A stretch of 64,000 nt of DNA from NCBI RefSeq assembly GCF_000014865.1, contig NC_008576.1, positions 3,997,001-4,061,000 of the forward strand, in the 5' to 3' direction. This DNA is from Magnetococcus marinus MC-1. GTDB lineage: Bacteria > Pseudomonadota > Magnetococcia > Magnetococcales > Magnetococcaceae. Position 1 is the stretch's first letter. Each line of letters opens with the position of its first letter. The notes under the pieces were generated by a model. The model was not told the DNA's origin and searched no databases. It was given only the letters and a program-made list of their open reading frames with translations. Positions 9,171 through 19,100 of the stretch are shown piece by piece. The translations under genes and the position numbers were made by a program.

Positions 9171-9751
9171 AGGAGGGTCTCCCTATTCAACTTGTCTTTA
9201 TGCTTGAAGAGTGCAGCATGGAGAACACCCTCAGAGAGATCGTGCCAAAAATGGTCGATTTGCCCATGGACCCCCTATTTTTGACCTTTGATGGCTGGAC
9301 GGATTTAGAAAAAAATATTCCCGTGAAATTGCGCGGGTGGAACCAACCCCATGTTCACACCCAATTTGTCATTATTCGCGACAATGATCACCGACCAGAC
9401 CATCTATTGCGTGACCGCCTCACCCAAGCCTGCGCCCAAGCAGGCCGTCCTGATACGCTGATAAAATTAGCTTGCCAAGAGTTAGAATCTTGGTTTTTAG
9501 GAGACTTACACGCGGTTGAAAAAGCGTATCATCAAAAAAATATAGCCAAACGGCAAACCCATCAAAAATTTCGCAACCCTGACAAACTTGCCAACCCCAA
9601 AGAAGAGCTGCGTAAGCTTATCCCAACCTACCAACTCCTTGATGGCTCACGACGTATTGCCAAAGAGATGCGCTTAGAACAGAACCGCTCACCAAGCTTT
9701 GCCGAATTCAAAGAAGGCTTGCGGCTGGTTGCCCTTAACATTATGGCTTAA
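9167..9751 (+). CDS. DUF4276 family, TOPRIM-like putative nuclease
   Basis: The 194-residue protein shows the DUF4276 layout: an early acidic strand with E14/E15 (FMLEECSMENT), a D-x-D strand with D72 and D74 (VIIRDNDH), and an ELESWFLGD motif. These are the acidic positions expected of a TOPRIM-type metal site. The family is usually encoded beside an AAA_21 ATPase, as here with a 4-base overlap. By analogy with AriB of PARIS or the TOPRIM half of OLD proteins, it may be the effector nuclease controlled by the ATPase, but no activity can be read directly. A strong terminator follows 5 bases after the stop. Confidence 0.8.
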   Translation: MKEGLPIQLVFMLEECSMENTLREIVPKMVDLPMDPLFLTFDGWTDLEKNIPVKLRGWNQPHVHTQFVIIRDNDHRPDHLLRDRLTQACAQAGRPDTLIKLACQELESWFLGDLHAVEKAYHQKNIAKRQTHQKFRNPDKLANPKEELRKLIPTYQLLDGSRRIAKEMRLEQNRSPSFAEFKEGLRLVALNIMA

Positions 9752-9756
9752 AAATC

Positions 9757-9786
9757 ACAAAGGGGGGCCCATAGGCCCCCCTTTGT
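9757..9786. terminator. Bidirectional intrinsic terminator
   Basis: A 13-bp perfect G+C-rich stem (9757-9769 with 9774-9786) and a 4-base loop lie between the convergent DUF4276 gene and accA. It can serve both transcripts. Confidence 0.85.
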
Positions 9787-9814
9787 CGTATGCCTAACCA
9801 TGGAGCGACGGGGA

Positions 9815-10783
9815 TTAGCCCACCTCTTCCAGCTCACCCATGGCCATAAATTTTTCATAGCGCTGCTGCTGAAGCTCTTCTGGCGATAGAGCCAACAGAC
9901 CATCCAACTGCTTGACCAAATGCACCTTTAACAGACGCGCGGCCTCCTCACGGTTACGGTGCGCACCCCCCACCGGCTCCGGCACGATGCCATCAATCAC
10001 ACCAGTCTCCAAAATTTCATCCGCCGTCAAACGCATCGCCTCAGCCGCTAAGGAGGCCTTGCCAGCATCTTTCCACAAAATCGAGGCACACCCCTCCGGC
10101 GAAATGACCGAATAGATGGCATACTGCATCATCATCACCCGGTTGCCCATACCAATGGCCAGCGCACCACCCGAGCCCCCCTCGCCCACCACCACCGAAA
10201 TCATGGGCACCTTGAGCATCACCATCTCTTTAAGATTGCGCGCAATCGCCTCCGCCTGCCCACGCTGCTCCGCCCCCTTGCCCGGATAGGCTCCCGGCGT
10301 GTCAATCAGGGCGATAATGGGCATGCGAAACTTTTCTGCCATCTTCATCAAGCGTAACGCTTTGCGATACCCCTCTGGCCTGGGCATACCAAAGTTACGT
10401 GTCACCTTCTCCTTGGTGCCGCGCCCCTTCTCCTGCCCCATCACCATCACATCCCGCCCATTCAGCCGGGCCATGCCAGCAATTAAAGCAAGATCATCGG
10501 CATAACGACGATCCCCATGCAGCTCAACAAAATCATCAAACACCAACTCCAGATAGTCGCTGGTATAAGGGCGATCGGGATGACGGGAGAGCTGCGTCTT
10601 CTGCCACGGGGTCAGCTTGGCGAAAATCTCTACGGTCAGCGTGCGAGCCTTCTGCTCCAGTTGCTGAATTTGCTCCTCAATATTTATATCGGAGTTGCTG
10701 GAGAGATGGCGCAACTCATCCACCTTGGCCATTAATTCGCCAATGGGACGTTCAAATTCAAGGAAATTGCGGGCTTGGTTCAT
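9815..10783 (-). CDS. accA: Acetyl-CoA carboxylase carboxyltransferase subunit alpha
   Basis: AccA and AccD form the carboxyltransferase that moves CO2 from carboxybiotin to acetyl-CoA, giving malonyl-CoA for fatty-acid synthesis. The sequence has the family start [12 protein letters not shown], the helix-rich N-terminal region, and the crotonase-like core with GHQ/GRGTKEK-region, [20 protein letters not shown] and [13 protein letters not shown] motifs. I place the start at the ATG at 10783 (322 residues), matching the usual length of about 320. A longer frame would need a TTG at 10819 and adds 12 residues foreign to the family. It is a single leftward gene; accD is not in the window. Confidence 0.95.
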   Translation of the reverse strand: MNQARNFLEFERPIGELMAKVDELRHLSSNSDINIEEQIQQLEQKARTLTVEIFAKLTPWQKTQLSRHPDRPYTSDYLELVFDDFVELHGDRRYADDLALIAGMARLNGRDVMVMGQEKGRGTKEKVTRNFGMPRPEGYRKALRLMKMAEKFRMPIIALIDTPGAYPGKGAEQRGQAEAIARNLKEMVMLKVPMISVVVGEGGSGGALAIGMGNRVMMMQYAIYSVISPEGCASILWKDAGKASLAAEAMRLTADEILETGVIDGIVPEPVGGAHRNREEAARLLKVHLVKQLDGLLALSPEELQQQRYEKFMAMGELEEVG

Positions 10784-10928
10784 GAGAGTTCCGTTACCGA
10801 TATGCACAGCCAGCCTCAACAGACCGAGCTCGTGACGACATGGACCATGGGGTTAAGGCCCCATAGATTACGCCCTTTCCCATGTCAGGGGAAGCCAAAA
10901 CAGCCACAACCCCACCCCCAAAATAGAA

Positions 10929-10959
10929 AAACGGCGTGACAACCTGCCTCACGCCGTTT
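10929..10959 (-). terminator. Intrinsic terminator of the diguanylate cyclase gene
   Basis: An 11-bp perfect stem (10929-10939 with 10949-10959) lies 23 bases beyond the stop of the leftward GGDEF gene. Read leftward, it is followed by a U-rich run. Confidence 0.8.
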
Positions 10960-10982
10960 CCCTAGCATCACCCAACACACTC

Positions 10983-12017
10983 TTATTCCTCACCCTCCGC
11001 CGTACAGACCCGGCAACGCCCCCCGGCCTTGGCCTTATAGAGGGCGGCATCCGTGACCTCTAACCAGTGATCCATCGCCAACCCACTGTGCCATTGGCTA
11101 ATGCCAATACTCACCCCTAACACAGGGTGGCCCGGCGCTTGAATGTTCAACGAACGCACCGTGGTGCAGAGCCGCTCCATAAATTTACGCCCCCGCTCCA
11201 GATCAGTGTGGGGTAAAATCATGGCAAACTCATCTCCCCCAACCCGTGCCAAGCAGTCCGAGTCGCGGATCATACCCGATAGCGCCAAGGAGACCTGCCG
11301 CAGCGCCACATCCCCTTCAGCATGGCCCAACACATCGTTGACCGCCTTAAAATGGTCCAGATCCAGATACGCCAAACAGAGGGGATGCCCATAGCGCACC
11401 GCATTGGCCACCTCCTGCTCCAACCGCTCATCCAATACCCGGCGGTTAACCAGACCGGTCAAAGCATCCCGACGCGCCTGATCATAAAGATCCTCATAAG
11501 CCAAAACACGATCCAGCGGGCCACGTAACTCCCGAGCCACCAACGTGACCATCGCTTCATAACCATCCACATCGCTCTGCTGGTCAAAAATAAGCAACAA
11601 CCGCTCCGCAGCCGGCTCGGGATTGAGCAGCAAAAATCGGTAACGCATATCCAACAGGTCCAGATGACCCAACGTAGAGGCCACCGACTCCGCCGTTAAA
11701 AGCTGGGAGGCCGCATCCACCAAACTCTGCCGCTGCGGACCATGACAGCTACACGAGATATACGAACGCCGCCGCCCACCATGCCGATAGGCCACCAACT
11801 CATGGGGAAAATAGCTCTTTAACCATGCCGAAAAGGCTTCCATCATCGAGGCCAGATCGGGCTTCTCCCCCAAACGACGGTGCAACTCATAGACCCGCTC
11901 CAACTGCTCGCTCTGCAATCGGTAACGGTTGAGCTCTTCCACCAAATCCTTGGGGTTGCAAGCCAGCAGATGCAGTTGCGCGCCACGATCCCACTGCCGC
12001 TTGATCTCAATGCCCAT
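10983..12017 (-). CDS. Soluble diguanylate cyclase (GGDEF domain)
   Basis: The 344-residue protein makes cyclic di-GMP from two GTP. An N-terminal helical and GAF-like sensory region of about 170 residues precedes a complete GGDEF domain with the intact signature RVGGDEFAMIL. An RDSD motif lies exactly five residues before GGDEF, matching the RxxD inhibitory site, so product feedback inhibition is expected. No transmembrane segment or signal peptide is visible. Upstream lies a region of about 450 bp with three TTTGCAAA-containing direct repeats that may bind a regulator. PilZ and degenerate GGDEF-EAL proteins elsewhere in the window are possible members of the same c-di-GMP network. Confidence 0.92.
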   Translation of the reverse strand: MGIEIKRQWDRGAQLHLLACNPKDLVEELNRYRLQSEQLERVYELHRRLGEKPDLASMMEAFSAWLKSYFPHELVAYRHGGRRRSYISCSCHGPQRQSLVDAASQLLTAESVASTLGHLDLLDMRYRFLLLNPEPAAERLLLIFDQQSDVDGYEAMVTLVARELRGPLDRVLAYEDLYDQARRDALTGLVNRRVLDERLEQEVANAVRYGHPLCLAYLDLDHFKAVNDVLGHAEGDVALRQVSLALSGMIRDSDCLARVGGDEFAMILPHTDLERGRKFMERLCTTVRSLNIQAPGHPVLGVSIGISQWHSGLAMDHWLEVTDAALYKAKAGGRCRVCTAEGEE

Positions 12018-12469
12018 ACGACGACCTCTCTAACCGAGGGGTTAGCCCGCAAAACAGCCTATCCCACAAATGATTTTCTCACCGCACACGACAGAATGAA
12101 TGGGGCTTACCACCACACCCGCCTAGCCCCCTGCCACCGTAACAGCTCAGGCCCTGCTACAGATTCAATTTTTGCAAACTTAGCTTTGCAAACTTAGCTT
12201 TGCAAACTTACCTGTAGCCAAGAGCATGCCAACTGCAAACATCGTCACAAAAGCATCTTTACTGTTTGATTTTATTGATGGATTATAAACAGGCTAAAGG
12301 TAACATTGGGTAACAACCAAACCCGACCCCTCGCAATAGGAACAGGTTAGGAAAGCTTTTCAAGGCAGGGGGTAAAAGGTGCCGTATGCGCCACGGGAAA
12401 CATACCGCTAACGATACAAAAATCTCGTTTAATCATAACGCTAAGGCAATCCCTTTACATAAAGTGCCG
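12018..12469. other. Intergenic region between two leftward GGDEF-family genes
   Basis: No credible gene is seen. The region holds the promoter area of the diguanylate cyclase, with the 14-bp direct repeats at 12171-12210, and the downstream region of the degenerate GGDEF-EAL gene. I found no clear terminator for the latter. Confidence 0.5.
12171..12210. repeat. Three 14-bp direct repeats containing TTTGCAAA
   Basis: TTTGCAAACTTAGC at 12171-12184 is repeated exactly at 12185-12198 and again over its first 12 bases at 12199-12210. Each unit holds the 8-bp palindrome TTTGCAAA. They lie 154-193 bases upstream of the diguanylate cyclase start and look like iterated protein-binding sites. Confidence 0.75.
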
Positions 12470-14461
12470 TCAGCCTTGCCCACCCACCCATGGGGAGTGG
12501 TTACGCCACTGCAAAAAGCTGGTCTCATCCATGGGTTCTGCGATAAAGGCCCCCGCAAAGGCGTCGCAGCCCAACGATTTACTCAACTCCAGACCAATCC
12601 GATTCTCCACCCCGCTGACCAGCAGTTGCATGCCCTGCTCCCGCGCCATTAACGCCATCGCCTCCAACTCCGCCGCCGCACCGCTGCCTTCACCCTGCAT
12701 GCGTTGCAGTACATGCCCATCCAGGCGCACCATGCACCCTTCTGGCCAGCTCTGCCACTGCGCCACCCCAGCGATTCCACCAATTGCCAAGCCGCAGCCC
12801 AAAGCCTGCCACCCCTGCCACGCCCTTTGTTGAAGGCTCTCGTTCCAGCTTTGATGATCCATCAACAGCACCAACTGCTGGGGCTGCACCTGCAACCGCA
12901 CCAATAGGGTACGCAACCGCCCCACCATTTCCCGTTCCGGGAGTGGCCAGCCTTGCAGATCCACCAACAGCGACAGCGTTCGTTCACCCCAACGGTGTAG
13001 CGCATAGATCGCTTGCTCTAACAGCCAAAAGGCCACCCCTGGCAACTGCAAGCTGTTCTGCCATGTTGAAAATCCCTCGGGCCACACCACCGCCGCACCA
13101 TTGGCATGCTGCCACTGCATGGTCATTTCTAAATAGGCCATACCCCCTTCCCGCAGGGTCACCACCGGCGTAAAACGGGGCTCTCCCTGCCGAGCCTGCA
13201 CCGCAACGCTCAGCGATAACCAGCTCTGGAGCCCCTCCAAAGGCCCATCCTGGGGGGCTGCATAGCAGCGATAGCCGCCCTGCTTGGGCTGGTGCGCTGC
13301 CAACCACGCCCGCCGCAGCGCTGCGGAGAGATCACCATCGGCCCCCAGCGCCACCCCGATCTGCCCCCGCCATGGCAGCGGTAGAGGATCCTGCTGAGAG
13401 GGCCCATGCACAACCGCGCTAATACGGCTGACCCAGCCCGCCAACGCCAACTGTTCCGGAAGTGGCGGCAACCGTACCGCTATGGCATCCATTCCCCACA
13501 GCGCCACCGTTGCCTGCACCCCCTCTAATGGCTGTTGCAACCGCTCAAGCGTATCCCTTAAACGCTGCTCCAAGGGCAGCGTACCCCACTGGGCGGCCAA
13601 CTGGGGTAACGCCTCCAGCACCACCACCACTACCCCATGGATATCCTTGGGACTCCCGCTACCCCCTTGCCACAACCCGCGAGGCGCACCATCTAGCACC
13701 TCTGGGCGGCTGGCAAGCTGCGCGGTGATCTCCTCACACCCTGTTTTGTACGCCTGTGTCAATCGCAACAAGGCCTGCTCCATCCAGGCCAACTCGCCCC
13801 CCCGCCGTATCGGCGGCAGGGGGGGTAAATCCTTCGGCCACAAACCGTTGAGCAGCCCTACCGAACCTTGCCACACCACCCCATAGCGCCCCTTTAACAA
13901 CAGCGTGCCCAGCAAGAGCCCCCCAATCACCAACCCGAGCCCACCCATCAACCCCACCGCGCCCAGCCATCCTACGGACCTCGCCCTCCCGCCATCCTGC
14001 TGCAACCCCACCACGGCCTGCTGCAACGGGTTTAAAAACTGTGCCGCATAGTCGGGCATCACCGCCACGGCAGCCCCCTTAGGATTTTGCTGTACCACTT
14101 GATACCGTTCCAACGCCAACCGAAAGGCCCCATCCAGGGCGGCGTGGCTCTGCATCAACCCCTGCCATACCACCCTATCTGCCTCGCCCGCCCCGCCCAC
14201 CATCTGCTGCAAGCCATCACGGGTAAGCCGGCGCTGTTCATGAAAACGGGCCAGCGCACGTTCAAAAGCTGTCGCCTCCAGCCCCTCCACCAACAGCTGT
14301 TGCCAAGCATAGCCCTGGTTATAGGCATGGTGCAGCAACGACTGCGCCTGAATGCGCTGGCTCGTTCCATGAGGGGCTGGCTGGCTGTTGGGCATGGTGT
14401 TGGGCAGCAGCAACAACGCCATCAGCGTAAGCGTGAGAAGGAGCTGAACGGTACGGATCAT
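12470..14461 (-). CDS. Membrane protein with degenerate GGDEF and EAL domains
   Basis: From the ATG at 14461 (GAGG eight bases upstream) the protein has 663 residues. The first transmembrane segment or signal anchor is at about 2-20. A helical periplasmic region of about 150 residues follows, then a second transmembrane segment (GLMGGLGLVIGGLLLGTLLL, about 175-195). The next part has the shape of a GGDEF domain, but ALWGMDAIAVRL stands where RLGGDEFAVLL is expected. The C-terminal quarter resembles an EAL domain: LEMTMQW replaces the EALLRW region, but SGVENRIGLELSKSLGCDAF near the end is clearly EAL-like. With both catalytic signatures lost, it is probably a binding or scaffold protein similar in layout to degenerate dual-domain regulators such as CsrD. 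The longer frame start at 14491 is less likely. Confidence 0.72.
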   Translation of the reverse strand: MIRTVQLLLTLTLMALLLLPNTMPNSQPAPHGTSQRIQAQSLLHHAYNQGYAWQQLLVEGLEATAFERALARFHEQRRLTRDGLQQMVGGAGEADRVVWQGLMQSHAALDGAFRLALERYQVVQQNPKGAAVAVMPDYAAQFLNPLQQAVVGLQQDGGRARSVGWLGAVGLMGGLGLVIGGLLLGTLLLKGRYGVVWQGSVGLLNGLWPKDLPPLPPIRRGGELAWMEQALLRLTQAYKTGCEEITAQLASRPEVLDGAPRGLWQGGSGSPKDIHGVVVVVLEALPQLAAQWGTLPLEQRLRDTLERLQQPLEGVQATVALWGMDAIAVRLPPLPEQLALAGWVSRISAVVHGPSQQDPLPLPWRGQIGVALGADGDLSAALRRAWLAAHQPKQGGYRCYAAPQDGPLEGLQSWLSLSVAVQARQGEPRFTPVVTLREGGMAYLEMTMQWQHANGAAVVWPEGFSTWQNSLQLPGVAFWLLEQAIYALHRWGERTLSLLVDLQGWPLPEREMVGRLRTLLVRLQVQPQQLVLLMDHQSWNESLQQRAWQGWQALGCGLAIGGIAGVAQWQSWPEGCMVRLDGHVLQRMQGEGSGAAAELEAMALMAREQGMQLLVSGVENRIGLELSKSLGCDAFAGAFIAEPMDETSFLQWRNHSPWVGGQG

Positions 14462-14554
14462 GGCGACGGCCTCAAGGCAGGTGCTAAACAATCAGGCCAC
14501 CCATGTTAAACGCCACCCCCCCTGGACTCAAGGCGGAGAGCATACCCCCACCAT

Positions 14555-14593
14555 AGAAACAGCCCCCTCAGTAAAACCAAGGGGGCTGTTTCT
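14555..14593. terminator. Intrinsic terminator after flagellin
   Basis: A 14-bp perfect stem (14555-14568 with 14580-14593), arms AGAAACAGCCCCCT and its complement, lies 23 bases past the stop of the leftward flagellin gene and before the next leftward gene. It separates the two transcripts. Confidence 0.8.
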
Positions 14594-14615
14594 ACAAAAC
14601 GCTTTTGCGCCACCA

Positions 14616-15434
14616 CTACCCCATCAAACGCGCCACAATATGCTCAGAAATCTGGGTCGCCTGGGCCTGTACCGCAATGACACTCTGCATACGAATCGCT
14701 GAACCGGTTTGACGGGCCATCTCCGCCGCAATATCGGTATCCCGCACCTGCGCCCGCGCTGCCTCGGTATTAATCGCGGCTTGGCTGATGGTGTCGGCAG
14801 CGGCCTCCAAACGGTTTTGATAAGAACCCAAGCTGCTGTTAAAGTCGCTTAGCTCCTGCAAATCGGCATCCAACTGAGCCAACGCGGCTTCTGCCCCAGC
14901 CTGACTGCTCAGATCAATGGTACCCGTGCTGTTAAGCCCCGACAGATCCCGCAGTTGTAAATCCGTCTGATCCCCCGCACCCGAACCCGACTGAATGGAG
15001 ATGCTGCTGTTGCGATCCAACAAGCTTTGCCCATTAAATTGGGTATCGCGAATGGTATCCGCAATGTTCTGTTGGAGCTGCGCGGCCTCCTGATGCAAAT
15101 TGGAGCGATCCGCATCGCTCAAGGTACCGTTGGCCGCCTGCACCGCCAGCTCCCGCAGACGCTGCACGTCGTCACTAACAATGCTCACACCGGTCTGTGC
15201 AACCTGGGAGAGGGAAACCCCTTGGTTCACATTCTGGCGGGCCACATTAATATTACGCACTTCACTGGTCAGACGACTGATCATACCCATTAAGCCTGGG
15301 TTGTCACTGGCCTGATTTATCTTGATACCGGAGGAGAGCGCGGCAAATGAACTCTTACTCTCTTCCTGAACCTTAAAAAGTTGACTACCGCTCTGTGGCG
15401 CAACAAACATAGCACTGTTCACGGTGATAGACAT
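14616..15434 (-). CDS. Flagellin
   Basis: The 272-residue protein has the conserved N- and C-terminal coiled-coil D0/D1 regions of flagellin: SSGIKINQASDNPG near 35-48, the helix with LRELAVQAANGT, and a C-terminal region with RLEAAADTISQAAINTEAAR and DIAAEMARQTGSAIRMQ. The central D2/D3 region is reduced to about 60 residues, so this is a short, core-only filament subunit. The C-terminus ends IVARLMG in place of the usual LL-rich end. The ATG at 15434 has GAGG upstream. A sigma28-like promoter is visible at 15731-15757 with exact spacing. No other flagellar gene is in the window, so it is probably one of several dispersed flagellin copies. Confidence 0.93.
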   Translation of the reverse strand: MSITVNSAMFVAPQSGSQLFKVQEESKSSFAALSSGIKINQASDNPGLMGMISRLTSEVRNINVARQNVNQGVSLSQVAQTGVSIVSDDVQRLRELAVQAANGTLSDADRSNLHQEAAQLQQNIADTIRDTQFNGQSLLDRNSSISIQSGSGAGDQTDLQLRDLSGLNSTGTIDLSSQAGAEAALAQLDADLQELSDFNSSLGSYQNRLEAAADTISQAAINTEAARAQVRDTDIAAEMARQTGSAIRMQSVIAVQAQATQISEHIVARLMG

Positions 15435-16141
15435 GATGTTCTTCCTCTTGTATTTCTCGATTCGTCATAGTGTCGTTGGCAGTGGGGTTAACTTCCCTCC
15501 CCTTGGCACGCGCGGACGCCCATCCTACGTGTCACTTCGGCCTATCCCTGCCTCGCCCTCTTTATTTTAGCTGCATCTCAACCCGTTGTTGGCAGCCCCA
15601 CCTGTTGATCGGTGGTATGGGCGTTTTTTCCTACCAGCCAGTGTGTTTATTGAACCACCCAGCTTTTATATAATGATGTCCACCCGAAGAGGCTGACCTA
15701 CGCCGTAAAAACCTACCCCTCCAGTTCAGCTTATCGGTACGTGAACAAGATACTTTAGAAAAAAATGTTCCCCTACCGTTTTTTTTATTCTTTTCCAGCG
15801 GGCCAAACGCTGCTGCTTTACCATCTTGACCCGTTATTTTACGAAGCAAACCACAGGCCAACTTAACAACTCACATGAAACTTCGAACCATTCCAACAAG
15901 ATCATGACCTACCCTCCCCCATAAGAAAACGGCAGATCCGGCACCCTCCGGCACTTCTTACCGGGCGCCCAAGGGGGCATTTTTTGCCGTATGGGGCAAA
16001 GCATCGTGAAAAAATGCCCTGCCCAGCCATGCTCAGGGGGGCTCGGCACCGATAAAAAAAGAGGAATGTTTGAGAGGCGTGCTGAAAAGATGCCCTATCC
16101 GGCCACCCTTAGGGCCGCCCGACACGGATTAACGCGAGAAA
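15435..16141. other. 707-bp non-coding region upstream of flagellin
   Basis: It contains the leftward sigma28-like promoter of flagellin and a long predicted leader of nearly 300 nucleotides. Near 15910-16000, downstream of the leftward kinase gene, are several short inverted repeats (CCCCATA...CGGCA with TGCCG-TATGGGG) that may end its transcript. No credible coding frame was found. Confidence 0.5.
15731..15757 (-). promoter_or_regulatory. Sigma28 (FliA)-type promoter for flagellin
   Basis: Read leftward, the sequence is TAAAGTAT, 11 bases, then ACCGATAA. This matches the sigma28 consensus TAAAGTTT-N11-GCCGATAA at nearly every position and with exact spacing. Transcription would start near 15724 and leave an untranslated leader of about 290 nucleotides. 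Confidence 0.75.
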
Positions 16142-19100
16142 TTACTGTGAAGCATCCTGCTGTGGTGGCTGGCCCGAGCGCCATACCTGTAAATCTGCCA
16201 AGACCAATTTAAGCTCATGATTGAGCATCCCGGCAATCTCTTCAAAACGGTGCGTACTCTCCTGCTTAACCGCTTGATCCATCGCTTGCGCCGCATGCAC
16301 CAACGCCTCTGCCGCCATATACGACGCCACCCCTTTAATGGCATGGGCCAAATCGCCAATCTCTGCCCAAGCTTGCTTGCTCTGCATGGCATCCAACCGC
16401 AAGGGGGCATCCAAGTAGCGCTCTAAAAAGCCCCGCAAAAGCTGCTCATAAAGCTTGGCACTGTTACCCGTGCGGCTTAACCCCACCGACACATCCATCT
16501 GAGTAATCGTGTCAAACCGCGCCAAATCCTCTGCACGCCCCGCAGCGACCTCTTCGTGAGCATCCTCCTGCAAACGCTGCGTCGGGGTATCGCCCAAACC
16601 GGGGGAGGCCTTAAACGGCAAAGTCGGCTCAACGACCTTCACAGGCATGACCGCCGGCTCGACCATTTGGGTGCGCACTTTGGCCGGGTGACGGGGACTA
16701 ATCCAACGCACCAACATCTGTTGAATGGCTTCTGGAGAGACCGGTTTGGTCAAATAGTCATCCAAGCCCGCCACCATCGAACATTCCCGTTCACTGGGCA
16801 TGGCCTGCGCCGTCATGGCAATGATTGGCAACTTGGCCAAGGCTGACCGTTGGCGCAACTGGCGGGTCGCCTCCAGACCATCCATCACCGGCATCTGAAT
16901 GTCCATGAACACCAAGTCATAATGCGATTGCTCAGCCATCTCAATACAACGCAAACCATTTTCAGCAACCGCCACCTCCATGCCCGCCTGCTCTAAAAAG
17001 GCCACCGCAACCTGTTGGTTAAGGGCGTTATCCTCCACTAACAACACCCGAGCCCCTTGGATGCGCCGCAGACGCGCTGCCGAAACCCCATCGTTTAACC
17101 CACCCCCCTCCTGCGTCTCAATCCCCTCTAACTGCGCAAGCAGACGGCGCAACTGTTGCGCATGCAGAGGCTCTACCAACATTTTATCCATCAGGGGGCT
17201 ATGCCAACCCGACCGCTCGTCACCACCTTGGCGGCGACACAACAAAATCTGCTTCATGGGCTTAACAACCCCATGGTGCCGCAGATGGTGGGAAAGATGC
17301 TCCAAGGCGCTGCTGGAGAGGCTGGACTCGCGAATAAACAGATAATGCGGTGCAGGATCCAGACGAGCAAAAGCCTCACTCAACAACAGCGTCGGATCGC
17401 TGTAGCAGTGGCACCCCAAGCCGCACCGTTCAAGGATATGTTTTAGATAATTTTGTTCATCGCGATCCGCGTCAACCACAACCGCCCCGCGCCCTTGCCA
17501 AGGCTGCTCGGTTTTGGCATGCAAGCCCTCATCAATGGGCACAAACTCGGCTTCAAAAAAGAAGCGGCTACCCACCCCAAGCTCGCTCTCGACATGGATA
17601 TCGCCCCCCATGACCTTCACCAACTCACGGCTAATCACCAATCCGAGGCCGGTACCACCAAAGCGCCGGGTTATGGAGTTATCCGCCTGGGTAAAGGCTT
17701 GGAACAGACCCGCAACCGCACTGGGGGAGATACCCACCCCACTATCCTTCACCGAAAAACGCAGGCGTAAACGATGCTCGCTATGGGCAACCTGCTCAAC
17801 CCGCAAAGCAATATAACCCTGGTCGGTAAATTTGACGGCATTGCCCATCAAATTAATCAACACCTGCCCCAAACGTAACGGATCGCCCACCACATGATTG
17901 GGCACATCGGCATCCACGTAGTAGCGAATCGAGAGCTCCTTTTGTACCGCTTTATGCCCCAAGATGGCGTTGATATTGGCAATCACCTCATCGATCTGGA
18001 AGGGGGTACGCTCCAGTGCCAGCTTACCGGCCTCCAATTTGGAAAAATCCAACAAATCATTAATAATCGCCAGCAGCGATTGGGATGCCCCATGGATCTT
18101 GACCAAATAATCTTGGCGAACATGCTCTTCTCTAAGATCTTGCGCCAGCCGGGACATGCCAATAATGGCGTTCAACGGCGTGCGTACCTCGTGGCTCATA
18201 TTGGCCAAAAAGAGATTTTTGGTCTCACTGGCCACCCGCGCCTCGGCACTGGCCAGTTGCAACTGCTTGGTAAGCCTGGATAATTTTCTGTTCCAAATCA
18301 AAACCATGACAAACGCAAGCAGCAGCCCGGCACCAACTTTTAACAAAAGGGCGATGTCCGTCTGTGGACTCAGGGATGCCATGCCCCATTTCTGGCGGAT
18401 ATGAATATGCTCCTCAGGGGTAATGCTACGCACCGCGAGCTGCATAATCTCATGCAACATGGCGTCCTGCTTACGCACCCCCACCCCCAGTTTGAGTTTA
18501 TAGTCGGTATGACCAGAGATCTTTAGATTATCCAACGGACCTAGGGTAAGACTGTAGTAGGCCACCGGTAGCGCACTGATCAAGGCAAACAGATCTCCCC
18601 GACTCACCTTTTGCAGCCCCTCATCGACCGTTGCCACATCACGGATCGGTATCCATGGATAGTCTTGCCGGACCAAATCATAGGTGGCAAAATTAAGGGG
18701 GATAGCCACCTCTTTATCCCCAATATCGGTTATACCCGCCAGAAAGGGCGCATCCTTGCGGGTAACCAACACCACCGGGGTAGAAAAATAGGGATCGGTA
18801 AACTTTAAAAAGCTGCCACGCGCCGCCGTCTCCTGAGCCAAAGCCAGCATATCACACTGGCCCAATCGCACCATACGTAGCGAGTCGCTCCAAGAGTGGC
18901 TGGCAACCAACCGCAGCGGCACACCCAAACGTTGGCCCATCAGCGCCATATAGTCTGCCGACATACCCACATGGAAGCCACCCTCATCCATGCTCTCTAA
19001 AGGATACCAATGGGGGTCAACGCAATAGCTAATCCTTTTTTTTTCTTGCAGATATGCTTGCTGGGCAGGATTAAGTGACAGACGCCAGGCATCCAACTCA

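Noticed and set aside
15631-15861. Leftward 76-codon frame upstream of flagellin
   Set aside because: It overlaps the sigma28-type promoter of flagellin, has no ribosome binding site and no motif.
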